Assembly: GCA_963755635.1 (NCBI GenBank)
Contig: CAVWKS010000036.1
Location: 496,001 to 560,000, forward strand
Length of the DNA stretch: 64,000 bases
Direction: 5' to 3'
Source of the DNA: AC-32 sp963755635
GTDB taxonomy: Bacteria > Actinomycetota > Thermoleophilia > Gaiellales > Gaiellaceae
Shown here: piece after piece, positions 31,523 through 39,148 of the stretch
How positions within the stretch are numbered: position 1 is the first letter of the stretch
Layout of the letters: each line of letters begins with the position of its first letter
Translations under genes and position numbers: made by a program
The notes under the pieces: generated by a model
Told to the model about the DNA's origin: nothing
What the model saw: the letters and a program-made list of their open reading frames with translations, nothing else
Databases searched by the model: none

Positions 31523-32686
31523 ATGCCGTCGTACAGAGACCTGCTCAAGACGGTCAAAGCCGAGATCGAAGAGGCCGGGCCGAAGGGCGCCCAGGCACTG
31601 GTCGACGAGGGCGCGCTGCTCCTCGACGTGCGCGAGCACGACGAGTGGCAGCAGGGCCGGATCCCGGGCGCGGTCCACATCCCGCGCGGCAACCTCGAGT
31701 CGCGTGTCGAGCAGGCGGCGCCGGACCGCTCGCGACCGGTCGTCATCTACTGCGCGCAGGGGAACCGCTCGGCATTCGCCGCGAAGACGCTCGCCGAGCT
31801 CGGTTACGAGCGGCCCGTCTCGCTCGAGGGCGGCTACACGGCCTGGCAGCGCGACGGCCTGCCGACCGAGCTGCCGCGCACGCTCGGGCCCGAGCGGCTC
31901 GCGCGCTACAGCCGGCACCTGCTGATTCCCGAGGTCGGCGAGGAGGGCCAGCTGCGGCTGCTCGACTCGCGAATCCTGCTGATCGGCGCGGGCGGGCTCG
32001 GCTCTCCGGCGGCTCTGTACCTGGCGGCTGCGGGCGTCGGGCGGCTCGGGATCGTCGACGCGGACGTCGTCGACGAGACGAACCTGCAGCGCCAGATCGC
32101 GCATTCGACCAACTCGCTCGGCGAGCCCAAGACCGACTCGGCGCGCCGGCGGATCGAGTCGCTCAACCCTGACGTCGACGTCGTGGCCTTCCGCGAGCGG
32201 CTGACCTCCGACAGCGTCGACCGGATCCTCGAGCCCGGCTGGGACGTGATCGTGGACGGCGCGGACAATTTCCCGACGCGGTACCTCCTGAACGACGCGT
32301 CCGTCTGGCACGACATCCCCGTCGTGCACGGCTCGATCTTCCGCTTCGAGGGCCAGGCGACCGTCTTCAAGCCCGGCGAGGGGCCCTGCTACCGGTGCCT
32401 GTTCCCCCAGCCCCCACCGCCGGACCTTGCGCCGAGCTGCGCCGAGGGCGGCGTGCTGGGCGTGCTGCCGGGCGTGATCGGCTCGATCCAGGCCGCCGAA
32501 GCGCTCAAGCTCGCGCTCGGGATCGGCCAGCCGCTCGTCGGCCGGCTGCTCCTCTACGACGCGCTCTCGGGCGAGTTCTCAGAGATGAAGCTCCGCCGCG
32601 ACCCGGACTGCCCCGTCTGCGGCGAGTCGCCCACGATCACGGAGTACATCGACTACGTCGAGTTCTGCCAGGGCGTCGCGCACTGA
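31523..32686 (+). CDS. rhodanese-E1 fusion, sulfur-carrier adenylyl/sulfurtransferase (MoeZ/ThiF-like, domains reversed)
   Basis: A 387-residue two-domain protein. Residues 20-115 are a rhodanese domain with the persulfide cysteine in VIYCAQGNRS (Cys77). Residues 125-385 are an E1/ThiF-MoeB adenylyltransferase with the nucleotide loop IGAGGLGS (154-161), DETNLQRQIAHST, VIVDGADNFPTRYLLND and zinc cysteines CYRC and CPVC. In MoeZ and MOCS3 the rhodanese is C-terminal; here it is N-terminal. The protein should activate and thiolate the C-terminus of a ubiquitin-like sulfur carrier (CysO, MoaD or ThiS type). The JAMM protease gene immediately downstream supports a CysO-type cysteine or thiocarboxylate pathway. 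Confidence 0.88.
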   Translation: MPSYRDLLKTVKAEIEEAGPKGAQALVDEGALLLDVREHDEWQQGRIPGAVHIPRGNLESRVEQAAPDRSRPVVIYCAQGNRSAFAAKTLAELGYERPVSLEGGYTAWQRDGLPTELPRTLGPERLARYSRHLLIPEVGEEGQLRLLDSRILLIGAGGLGSPAALYLAAAGVGRLGIVDADVVDETNLQRQIAHSTNSLGEPKTDSARRRIESLNPDVDVVAFRERLTSDSVDRILEPGWDVIVDGADNFPTRYLLNDASVWHDIPVVHGSIFRFEGQATVFKPGEGPCYRCLFPQPPPPDLAPSCAEGGVLGVLPGVIGSIQAAEALKLALGIGQPLVGRLLLYDALSGEFSEMKLRRDPDCPVCGESPTITEYIDYVEFCQGVAH

Positions 32687-32687
32687 G

Positions 32688-33065
32688 CTGCGCATCCCGG
32701 CGGCGATCCGCGCGGAGCTCGTCGAGCACGCGCGTGTCGAGGCGCCCAACGAGGCCTGCGGCCTGATCGCCTTCCGCGACGGCAAGGCCGAGCGCTACAT
32801 CCCGGGCCGCAACGCCGCCGCGAGCCCCTACCGCTTCGAGCTCGACACCGAGCCCGAGAACTGGTTCCTCGAGGACGAGGGCTACGAGCTCGCGGTCTTC
32901 CACTCGCACCTCTCGTCGCCGCCACGACCGTCGCGCACCGACGTGGCGAACGTCGGCCTCTGGGCCGGACGGCCCTACCTGATCCTGTCGCTGGAAACGG
33001 ACGAGCTCGCCGCCTGGCGAATCGCAGACGGCGAGCCCGAGCCGCTCGAGATCAAGTCGACGTGA
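32688..33065 (+). CDS. JAMM/Mec-type metalloprotease (CysO-cysteine peptidase-like)
   Basis: About 125 residues starting one base after the rhodanese-E1 stop. The JAMM zinc motif is complete: Glu22 in NEACGLIAF, HSH (residues 72-74) in VFHSHLSS, then Ser82 and Asp85 in PSRTD. Mycobacterial Mec releases cysteine from CysO-cysteine; this protein has the right size and partner. No ATG, GTG or TTG exists in frame between the upstream stop codon and the conserved N-terminus, so translation seems to begin at CTG 32688 or the start codon has been altered by an error. It overlaps the convergent cupredoxin gene by 14 bases. Confidence 0.8.
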   Translation: MRIPAAIRAELVEHARVEAPNEACGLIAFRDGKAERYIPGRNAAASPYRFELDTEPENWFLEDEGYELAVFHSHLSSPPRPSRTDVANVGLWAGRPYLILSLETDELAAWRIADGEPEPLEIKST

Positions 33066-33405
33066 AGACGCCCTTCATGCCGGCCGCGGCGTGACCGGGC
33101 ACGGTGCAGGTGTACGGATGCTTGCCCTTCTTGAGCGTGACGATGAGCGTCGCGCTCTTCCGGGGCCGAATCAGCTTCGTCTTCTTGCCGGCGATCTTGA
33201 AGTCGTGCGCGACGGTGCCGGTGTTCGTGATCTTGAACGTGACCTTGCCGTGCCGCGCCTTCTTCTTGGAGAGGATGAACTTGAACTCCTTGGCCTTCAC
33301 GGTGACGGTCGTGGCCGTCGTGCGGGCACCGGCGAACGGCGCGAGGACGACGAAGGCGGTCACCGCAACAGCGGTCGCCGCGAGTGCGGAAAGCGTGCGC
33401 TTCAT
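33052..33405 (-). CDS. secreted cupredoxin-like protein
   Basis: A 117-residue protein with an N-terminal signal (TLSALAATAVAVTAFVVLA) and a cupredoxin beta-sandwich. Type-1 copper ligands are recognisable: His in GTVAHDFKI, then Cys, His and Met in YTCTVPGHAAAGM. It is very lysine-rich for a GC-rich genome. It would act as an exported blue-copper electron carrier. ATG 33405 is the start, with GAGGAG four bases upstream, rather than the in-frame GTG 12 bases earlier. Confidence 0.85.
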   Translation of the reverse strand: MKRTLSALAATAVAVTAFVVLAPFAGARTTATTVTVKAKEFKFILSKKKARHGKVTFKITNTGTVAHDFKIAGKKTKLIRPRKSATLIVTLKKGKHPYTCTVPGHAAAGMKGVFTST

Positions 33406-33440
33406 GGATCTCCTCACAGGTTGATTGACCCCGTCCGCGA

Positions 33441-34745
33441 TCAGGATACCTCCTTCAACTGCTCGCCTTGCGTGTCGTGAGGCACGAGCTCGACCTCGAT
33501 TCGCTCGATCCGCGAGCCCTCGACCTCCAGCACGGTGAAGCGCGTGCCGTCGTGCGCGACCTCGTCCCCCGGCTCGGGCGCCCGGCCGATCAGGCCGAAG
33601 ACGAAGCCTCCGACCGTGTGGTAGTCCTCGATCGGCAGCTGCCGGTCGAATTGCTCGTTGAAGTCGTCGATCGGGAACGTGCCGTCGATCCGCATCTTCC
33701 CGTTCGGCAGCCGCTCGATCGACTCGTCCGGCAGGTCGAACTCGTCCTCGATCTCGCCGACGATCTCCTCGAGCAGGTCCTCGAGCGTGACGATCCCCTC
33801 GAGCTCGCCGTACTCGTCGACGACGATCGCCATGTGCTGGTTCGTGCGGCGGAACTCGCCGAGCAGCGCGGCCAGGTCCTTCGTCTCGGGGACGATGTGC
33901 GCCGGCCGGACGAGCTCCTCGACCTGGACGCCTGCGATCCCGCGGTCGGTCAGCGCCGAGATCAGGTCACGCACGTGCAGGACGCCGACGATCTGGTCGA
34001 GCGAGCCGCGGTAGACCGGGTAGCGCGTGTACGGCGATTCGATCATCGCCGCGAGCGCCTCCTCGGGCGGCAGCTCCACCGAAAGCGCGACTACCTCCGG
34101 CCGCGGCACCATCACGGCCGAGACCTCCTTGTCGGCGAAGTCGAAGACCTTGTAGAGCATCTCCTGCTCCTGCTGCTCGATCTCGCCGTGGGCGGTCGAG
34201 CGGTCGAGCACCATCTTCAGCTCGGCCTCGGAGAGGACGTCGTCCTCGGCACCCGGCGGCTCGATCCCGAAGGCGCGCAGCACGAGCTCGCTCGCTTCCT
34301 GCAGCACCCAGATCAGCGGCTTGAAGACGACGAAGAAGGTGCGGACCGGGGTCGAGACCGCCAGTGCCGTCCTCTCGGAGTAGCGCAGTGCGACGCCCTT
34401 CGGCACGAGCTCGCCGATCACGACGTGCAGGAAGGTGATGATCAGAAACGAGAGCGCCAACGCGATCACCGAGGCGAGGATCGGATCGAAGACCTTCGCG
34501 AGCGCCTGCTCGCCGAGAGCACCGATCGCCAGGCTGGTGGCCGTCACGCCGAGCTGCATCGCCGCGATGAACCGCGGCGGGTCCGCCGTGATCTGCATCA
34601 CCGACCGCGCGCGCCGGTTGCCCTGCTCCTCGAGCTCGCGGATACGCGTCCGGCGCGCCGTGACGAGCCCGTACTCGGCCGCCACGAAATACCCGTTCAG
34701 CAGAATCAGCGCCGCGACGGCGAGTAGTTCCAAGAAGAGAGTCAC
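33441..34745 (-). CDS. CNNM/CorC (HlyC/CorC) family transporter with CBS pair
   Basis: A 434-residue protein: N-terminal DUF21/CNNM membrane domain (about residues 1-190, three or four helices, with ITFLHVVIGELVPKGVAL), a pair of CBS domains (about 205-330, VMVPRPEVVAL and VDEYGELEGIVTLEDLLEE) and a C-terminal CorC_HlyC domain (340-425). The family is linked to magnesium or cobalt efflux. It starts at GTG 34745, preceded by a small GC hairpin (34746-34764). The MBL gene lies upstream on the same strand. Confidence 0.88.
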   Translation of the reverse strand: MTLFLELLAVAALILLNGYFVAAEYGLVTARRTRIRELEEQGNRRARSVMQITADPPRFIAAMQLGVTATSLAIGALGEQALAKVFDPILASVIALALSFLIITFLHVVIGELVPKGVALRYSERTALAVSTPVRTFFVVFKPLIWVLQEASELVLRAFGIEPPGAEDDVLSEAELKMVLDRSTAHGEIEQQEQEMLYKVFDFADKEVSAVMVPRPEVVALSVELPPEEALAAMIESPYTRYPVYRGSLDQIVGVLHVRDLISALTDRGIAGVQVEELVRPAHIVPETKDLAALLGEFRRTNQHMAIVVDEYGELEGIVTLEDLLEEIVGEIEDEFDLPDESIERLPNGKMRIDGTFPIDDFNEQFDRQLPIEDYHTVGGFVFGLIGRAPEPGDEVAHDGTRFTVLEVEGSRIERIEVELVPHDTQGEQLKEVS

Positions 34746-34798
34746 GCCCCGCTCTCCGGGGCGCGGGAACTTGGAGGAATGTCGTCGTCCAACAGGCT

Positions 34799-35728
34799 CT
34801 ACAAATCAGTATAGGCGAGGGTCCCGCCGTCCCCCGTCCGCGCGGCCCGGCCTTCGAAAACGAGCCGTTCGAGGTGCGCGAGCGTCTCGGCGAGGGCGAA
34901 GCGGCGGCCGCTCGCGTCGAGGTTTTCGCCGAAGAGCGCGACCGAGACTTCGTGGCCCGTCCGGGGCTCCCGGCCGAGCGCTGCAGCGGTCTCGTCGAGT
35001 CTCCGGTGGTGGTGCTCGACGATCTCGCGGGCGCGCGTGACCGGGTCCGTGATCGGCTCGCCGTGCCCGGGGAGCGCGAGGCGCGGCGCGAGCTCGATCG
35101 TCCGCTCGAGCGACGCGAGGTAGTCGCCGAGCGGGTCGGGCCGCGAGTCGGGGTAGAGCCCGACCGTCGGCGTGATCGCGCCGAGCAGGTGGTCGCCGGC
35201 GACGAGCACGCCGCCTTTGAGCAGGCAGATGTGGCCGTCGGCGTGGCCCGGAAGCTCGAGCACCTCCCAGCCGTCGACGCGATCGCCCTCGCGCAGTGGC
35301 TCTGGATCGCGCGCGAAGCGGATGAACGGCCGAAGAACGGTCGACTCGTGTCGCAGCTCCGCCGCTCCCGTCTCCGGGAGGCCGTTCGCCAGCAGGTAGT
35401 CGGCCAGCCGCTCCGACCAGTCGTCGCTCCCCCAGACGCGGAGGCACTGCTCGTAGTCGAGCGCGCCCTGCAGCACACGTGCGCCCGTCAGCGCCTGGGC
35501 GTCCTCGCCGCCGCCCAGGTGGTCCGGGTGGAAGTGCGTGACGACGATGCGTGCGATCTCGGCTTCCTCCAGCACGGGCGCCCAGCGCGACTCCGCGTCG
35601 GGCAGCCCGAGCCCGGTGTCGACCAGCGTCCAGCCATCCTCGCCGGGCAGCAGGTAGCAGTGCACGTGCCGGATCCCGAGCGGCAGCGGAAAGGTCAGGC
35701 GCCGGATCCCGCCGGGCAGGTCCTCCAT
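34799..35728 (-). CDS. metallo-beta-lactamase-fold hydrolase
   Basis: A 309-residue MBL-fold protein of the glyoxalase-II-like type. Metal ligands are in VVTHFHPDHLGG (HxHxDH), LPGHADGHICLL, VLVAGDHLL and ALPGHGEPI. A helical C-terminal extension (VTRAREIVEHHHRRLDE) is like the LACTB2/RNase-Z-remote hydrolases that cleave thioesters. ATG 35728 follows the codon run GGACCTGCCC, and the first residues MEDLPGGIRRLTFPLPLG match relatives. The substrate is not known. Confidence 0.85.
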   Translation of the reverse strand: MEDLPGGIRRLTFPLPLGIRHVHCYLLPGEDGWTLVDTGLGLPDAESRWAPVLEEAEIARIVVTHFHPDHLGGGEDAQALTGARVLQGALDYEQCLRVWGSDDWSERLADYLLANGLPETGAAELRHESTVLRPFIRFARDPEPLREGDRVDGWEVLELPGHADGHICLLKGGVLVAGDHLLGAITPTVGLYPDSRPDPLGDYLASLERTIELAPRLALPGHGEPITDPVTRAREIVEHHHRRLDETAAALGREPRTGHEVSVALFGENLDASGRRFALAETLAHLERLVFEGRAARTGDGGTLAYTDL

Positions 35729-35745
35729 TCGGGAATTCTCCGCGT

Positions 35746-36054
35746 TTAGCGGAGCACGGCGAACAGGTGTCGCAAATACGCTTCTGCGTCGGACGCCGTG
35801 TGCGAGCCGAGGTGGCGGATCTCGCCGCCGGGACACGCCTCCGAGAGGTACTGGGTCAGCCAGGCTTTCGGATCGGGCTCCATCGCCGGCCAGACCGATC
35901 CGGCTTCCAGTTCCTCGTCACCGGCCTCGAAGAACAGCACTCGTTCCGTCCTGTCCCAGATCGCCCGGAGCTGATCGGTCGCCGCGTCCAGGCCGTCCCG
36001 CAGGACCAGGTGATGCCAGACCGAGAGAAACAGGACGACGTCGGCGTGCGGCAC
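35746..36054 (-). pseudogene. C-terminal half of a SAM-methyltransferase-like protein, truncated
   Basis: About 102 residues from GTG 36054, reading PHADVVLFLSVWHHLVLRDG and later VLFFEAGDEELE and PKAWLTQYLSEA. This is the C-terminal half of a small-molecule methyltransferase; the SAM-binding motif I is missing. The 5' part appears to have been lost where the radical SAM gene and its SOS promoter now lie on the opposite strand. It might still be translated as a short protein but cannot bind SAM. Confidence 0.55.
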
Positions 36055-36112
36055 CAGAGCGACGCCGCCATCCTTACCGCAGCGCGTGAGAGTTGCATGA
36101 GATTCCTGAATA

Positions 36113-36131
36113 CGAACGTATGTTCTATGAT
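36113..36131 (+). promoter_or_regulatory. LexA (SOS) box overlapping a leaderless promoter
   Basis: CGAACGTATGTTCT (36113-36126) matches the Gram-positive SOS consensus CGAACRNRYGTTYC at 13 of 14 positions. It is followed directly by TATGAT (36126-36131), five of six matches to the -10 consensus, and seven bases later by GTG 36139. LexA bound here would cover the promoter of the radical SAM gene. Confidence 0.7.
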
Positions 36132-36138
36132 CCGCGTC

Positions 36139-37041
36139 GTGCGTGCCGAGTACCGCGAAGAGCCCTGCAAGGTCGCGCTCAACCGGGTCAAGGGGATGGC
36201 CTTCGACTGGTCGCTCAACCCGTACATGGGCTGTGTCCACCGGTGCACGTTCTGCTACGTGCGCGCGTTCGAGCTGCGCGCCGACCGGCCCTTCGACGAC
36301 CGCTACGGGACCTCGATCCGGGTCAAGACGAACGTGGTCGAGGTGCTGCGAAGCGAGCTGGCCAGGCCCTCGTGGGAGCACGAGTCGATTGCGATCGGCG
36401 CGGCCACCGACCCCTACCAGCCGGCCGAAGGGCGCTTCCGGCTGACACGCGGCTGCCTCGAGGCGCTGCGGGACGCGACGAACCCTTTCAGCATCATCAC
36501 GCGCGGGCCGCTGATCGTCCGCGACGTCGACGTGCTCGCCGAGGCGGCTGCCCGTGCGCCCGTGTCGGTCACGTTTTCGATCCCGACGCTGGACGAGGAG
36601 GTCTGGCGGCGCACCGAGCCCGGCACCGCCCACCCACGGCAGCGGTTGCGGGCACTCAAGAGGCTGGTCGACGCGGGCATCAAGGCGAGCGTTGGGATGG
36701 CGCCGATCCTGCCCGGCATCTCCGACCGGCCCGAGCAGCTCGAGCAAGTCGTCCGCGCGGCGCGCGAGGCCGGCGCCTGCGGCGTCTGGTCGAACCTGCT
36801 CTTCCTGCGACCGGGCACCCGCGAGCACTTCCTCGAGGCGGTCGCGCGCGACTACCCCGAGCAGCTCGACCACTACGAGCAGTTGTACGCGCGGCGCGCG
36901 TATCTCGGAGCGGAGAAGACGAAGCCTGTCCGCTCGCGCGTCTCCGAGCTCGCGCGGCGCCACGGCGTACGCGACCGCCGGCGCGTCAGGCTCGAGCCCG
37001 AGCGGCCGGTGATCGCCGAACAGCTGGCGCTGTCCGTCTAG
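36139..37041 (+). CDS. radical SAM protein of the Rv2578c/SplB-like group, SOS-box controlled
   Basis: A 300-residue radical SAM enzyme with the cluster motif CxxxCxxC in MGCVHRCTFCYVRAFELR, AIGAATDPYQPAEG and SFSIPTLDEEVWRRTEPGT, all typical of the spore-photoproduct-lyase-related family exemplified by M. tuberculosis Rv2578c. The function of the group is not settled; DNA repair or nucleic-acid modification is suspected. GTG 36139 is chosen because a TATGAT -10 lies seven bases upstream, as in other leaderless genes here; ATG 36127 would overlap the -10 element. The LexA-box match indicates DNA-damage induction, supporting a repair role. Confidence 0.85.
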   Translation: MRAEYREEPCKVALNRVKGMAFDWSLNPYMGCVHRCTFCYVRAFELRADRPFDDRYGTSIRVKTNVVEVLRSELARPSWEHESIAIGAATDPYQPAEGRFRLTRGCLEALRDATNPFSIITRGPLIVRDVDVLAEAAARAPVSVTFSIPTLDEEVWRRTEPGTAHPRQRLRALKRLVDAGIKASVGMAPILPGISDRPEQLEQVVRAAREAGACGVWSNLLFLRPGTREHFLEAVARDYPEQLDHYEQLYARRAYLGAEKTKPVRSRVSELARRHGVRDRRRVRLEPERPVIAEQLALSV

Positions 37042-37048
37042 AGGAACG

Positions 37049-37213
37049 TCAGGAGTCCGCGAGCTGCGCGCCCAGCACCACGCCGGTCACGCCGCCGAGC
37101 ACGCTGAACAGCACGGAGGCGAGCGAGAACGACGAGGCACCCCAGAGCAAGGGCAGGAACCCACCCAGGGTCATGCCGACAAACGCGCCCAGCCCGATCA
37201 CGGAACGTCCCAC
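37049..37213 (-). CDS. small two-helix membrane protein
   Basis: A 54-residue protein beginning at GTG 37213 with two hydrophobic glycine-rich segments, SVIGLGAFVGMTLGGFLPLL and LASVLFSVLGGVTGVVLG, separated by a short loop, and ending QLADS. The pattern resembles glycine-zipper small membrane proteins, but no family is assigned. It converges on the radical SAM gene with seven bases between stops. Confidence 0.5.
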   Translation of the reverse strand: MGRSVIGLGAFVGMTLGGFLPLLWGASSFSLASVLFSVLGGVTGVVLGAQLADS

Positions 37214-37275
37214 GAAAACCCCATCGGCCCGTGCCCGAAAAGCTTGAGTTTCTAGGCGGTTTCCGGTGCGCGCCG

Positions 37276-37281
37276 TACAAT
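37276..37281 (+). promoter_or_regulatory. -10 element before the NarL-type regulator
   Basis: TACAAT (five of six consensus bases) lies nine bases ahead of GTG 37291 with no ribosome-binding site between them, so the transcript is nearly leaderless. Confidence 0.5.
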
Positions 37282-37290
37282 CCTCCGCAC

Positions 37291-37938
37291 GTGACCGACA
37301 AGGCCACGCCAGAGCGCGCCAACGGAGAGATCACCTGCCTGATCGTGGACGACCACGAGGTTGTTCGCGAAGGGCTCCGTCTCTCGCTTTCGCGTGCCCC
37401 GCATATCCGGGTCGTCGGCGAAGCGTCCGACGGCGCGACCGCGGTCGCCCTCGCCGAGCGGCGCAAGCCCGACGTCGTGATCATGGACGTGCGGATGCCC
37501 GGGATGGACGGCCTCGAGGCGACGAAGATCCTCACCGAGAAGGTCCCCGGCGCCGCCGTCCTGATCTTCACCGCCTACAGCGAGCGCAGCCTCCTCGGCC
37601 GCGGTCTCGAGTCCGGCGCGAAGGGCTACATCCTCAAGGAGGCGCCGCACCAGACCCTGCTCAAGGCGATCGACAAGGTCGTCTCCGGCGAAGGCTTCGT
37701 CGACCCGGCGCTGATGCCGGCCTTCCTCTCGGGGGACCGCGAGGAGATGCTGACCGGGCGCGAGCGCGAGATCCTGCAGCTCCTGGCGGACGGGATGTCG
37801 AATGCCGACGTCGCCGGGCGGCTCTTCATCAGCCAGGAGACCGTCAAGAGCCACGTGCGCCACATCCTGACCAAGCTCGAGGCGGACACGCGCACGCATG
37901 CCGTCGCGATTGCGCTTCGCGAAGCGATCATCGACTAG
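37291..37938 (+). CDS. NarL/LuxR-family response regulator
   Basis: A 215-residue regulator: receiver domain (acidic VDDHEVV, phospho-acceptor Asp in VVIMDVRMPGMDG, Thr in LIFTAYS, Lys in GYILKEA) and a LuxR-type helix-turn-helix (LTGREREILQLLADGMSNAD and FISQETVKSHVRHILTKL). GTG 37291 is selected from the nearby -10. It is followed by, and overlaps, the gene for its cognate histidine kinase, an arrangement with the regulator first. The target genes and signal are unknown. Confidence 0.92.
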   Translation: MTDKATPERANGEITCLIVDDHEVVREGLRLSLSRAPHIRVVGEASDGATAVALAERRKPDVVIMDVRMPGMDGLEATKILTEKVPGAAVLIFTAYSERSLLGRGLESGAKGYILKEAPHQTLLKAIDKVVSGEGFVDPALMPAFLSGDREEMLTGREREILQLLADGMSNADVAGRLFISQETVKSHVRHILTKLEADTRTHAVAIALREAIID

Positions 37939-39091
37939 AGCTGCGGCGCTCGTGGCGGTCGTCGCGCTGGCGGCGATCGTTGCGGTGCTCGGCCTGGCGC
38001 TCAGCTCGAGCTGGCTCGCGTTCGCGGGGCTGGCCGTGGCGATCGTGGGCGCGGCCGGCTTCGCGCTCCACCTGATCGTCACCGAGCGGCGGCGGCACGA
38101 GGTCGCCGAAGAGGAGCTGACCGCGCAGTCGAGCTTCCTCGAGGCGCTGATCGAGTCGATGGGCTCGATCGCCGCGACGCTCGATCCCGACCAGGTGCTG
38201 GAGCGCACGCGGCGCGAGGCCAAGGAGCTCTTCGGTGCGAAGGCGGCGATCCTGCCGCCGGGTGAGCGGCCCGCCACGAGCGGCGCCGTCGTGCCCCTCA
38301 GGATCCGCGGCGAGGAGATCGGCGCGCTTCAGCTCATTCGCTCGCGCCCGCTCGACCGGGAGGAGCAGGCGCGCGCAGCGCTGCTCGCGGACTTCGCCTC
38401 GCGAACCGTCGAGAACGCGCGCCTGCTCGCCGAGGCCCAGGTGCGCGAGGCCGAGCGCGCGCGGCTCTCCGACCAGCTGATCACGGCGGAGCAGGAGGAA
38501 CGCCGCCGGCTTGCGCTCTTCCTGCACGACGGTCCCGTGCAGTCGCTCTCGGGGATCAGCCTGATGCTCGACGCAGTCACCGAGTCGGTGCACGAGCACC
38601 GGCTCGAGGAGGCCGAGCAGGTGCTCAACTCCGCGCTCAGGCGCCACCGCGACACGATCCGCTCGCTGCGGGACCTCTCGTTCAACATCGAGCCGGTCGT
38701 CCTGCGCGACCAGGGCTTCGGGCCTGCGGTCAACGCGTTCGCCGAGCAGGTCGGACTCGCGAACGAGATCCAGGTCGACCTCGACGTCGACGCCGCCGAC
38801 GCGCTGACCGAGCAGGCGCGCGTCGGGCTCTACCAGATCATCCGCGAGGCGGTGAACCAGGCGATCCGGCGCGGGCCGCCCAACCGGATCTCGATCCGGG
38901 TGGCCGAAGTCGAGGACGGCAGCGTCGAGACCGTGATCGCCGACGACGGCACCGGCGAGCGCCGGCGCGCCACCTTCGACGCGATCGAGGAGCGCACCCG
39001 CACGCTGAGCGGCCGGCTCCATGTCGAGGCAGGCGAAGACGGCGGGACGGCAGTGCGCGTGGTGCTGCCGCCCTACGTGGCGCGCCGCTGA
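37898..39091 (+). CDS. NarX/DesK-type membrane histidine kinase (HisKA_3)
   Basis: About 397 residues. Two transmembrane helices (residues 15-60), a GAF-like region (75-190), the HisKA_3 phospho-acceptor helix EQEERRRLALFLHDGPVQ with His near 215, and a HATPase domain. The ATP lid is modified: REAVNQAIRRGPP in place of the usual N-box with NAxKHA, and VIADDGTGERRR lacks the following glycine-rich lid, so ATP binding may be weakened. ATG 37898 overlaps the regulator gene by 41 bases; GTG 37952 is an alternative that would shorten the first helix. It pairs with the NarL-type regulator. Confidence 0.85.
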   Translation: MPSRLRFAKRSSTRAAALVAVVALAAIVAVLGLALSSSWLAFAGLAVAIVGAAGFALHLIVTERRRHEVAEEELTAQSSFLEALIESMGSIAATLDPDQVLERTRREAKELFGAKAAILPPGERPATSGAVVPLRIRGEEIGALQLIRSRPLDREEQARAALLADFASRTVENARLLAEAQVREAERARLSDQLITAEQEERRRLALFLHDGPVQSLSGISLMLDAVTESVHEHRLEEAEQVLNSALRRHRDTIRSLRDLSFNIEPVVLRDQGFGPAVNAFAEQVGLANEIQVDLDVDAADALTEQARVGLYQIIREAVNQAIRRGPPNRISIRVAEVEDGSVETVIADDGTGERRRATFDAIEERTRTLSGRLHVEAGEDGGTAVRVVLPPYVARR

Positions 39092-39102
39092 GGGGCGCGC
39101 GC

Positions 39103-39130
39103 TTGATCGCGCCGCCGCCGACCCTAGGCT
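39103..39130 (+). promoter_or_regulatory. promoter upstream of the secreted propeller gene
   Basis: TTGATC (39103-39108) and TAGGCT (39125-39130) are separated by 16 bases, followed by a G-rich ribosome site (GGGGGGAGGG) and GTG 39149. Confidence 0.45.
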
Positions 39131-39148
39131 TGCGGGGGGAGGGCAGGG

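Noticed and set aside
37038..37571. A 177-codon minus-strand frame over the NarL-type regulator start
   Set aside because: It is antisense to the regulator; the real product in its 3' part is the 54-residue membrane protein in another frame (37049-37213).
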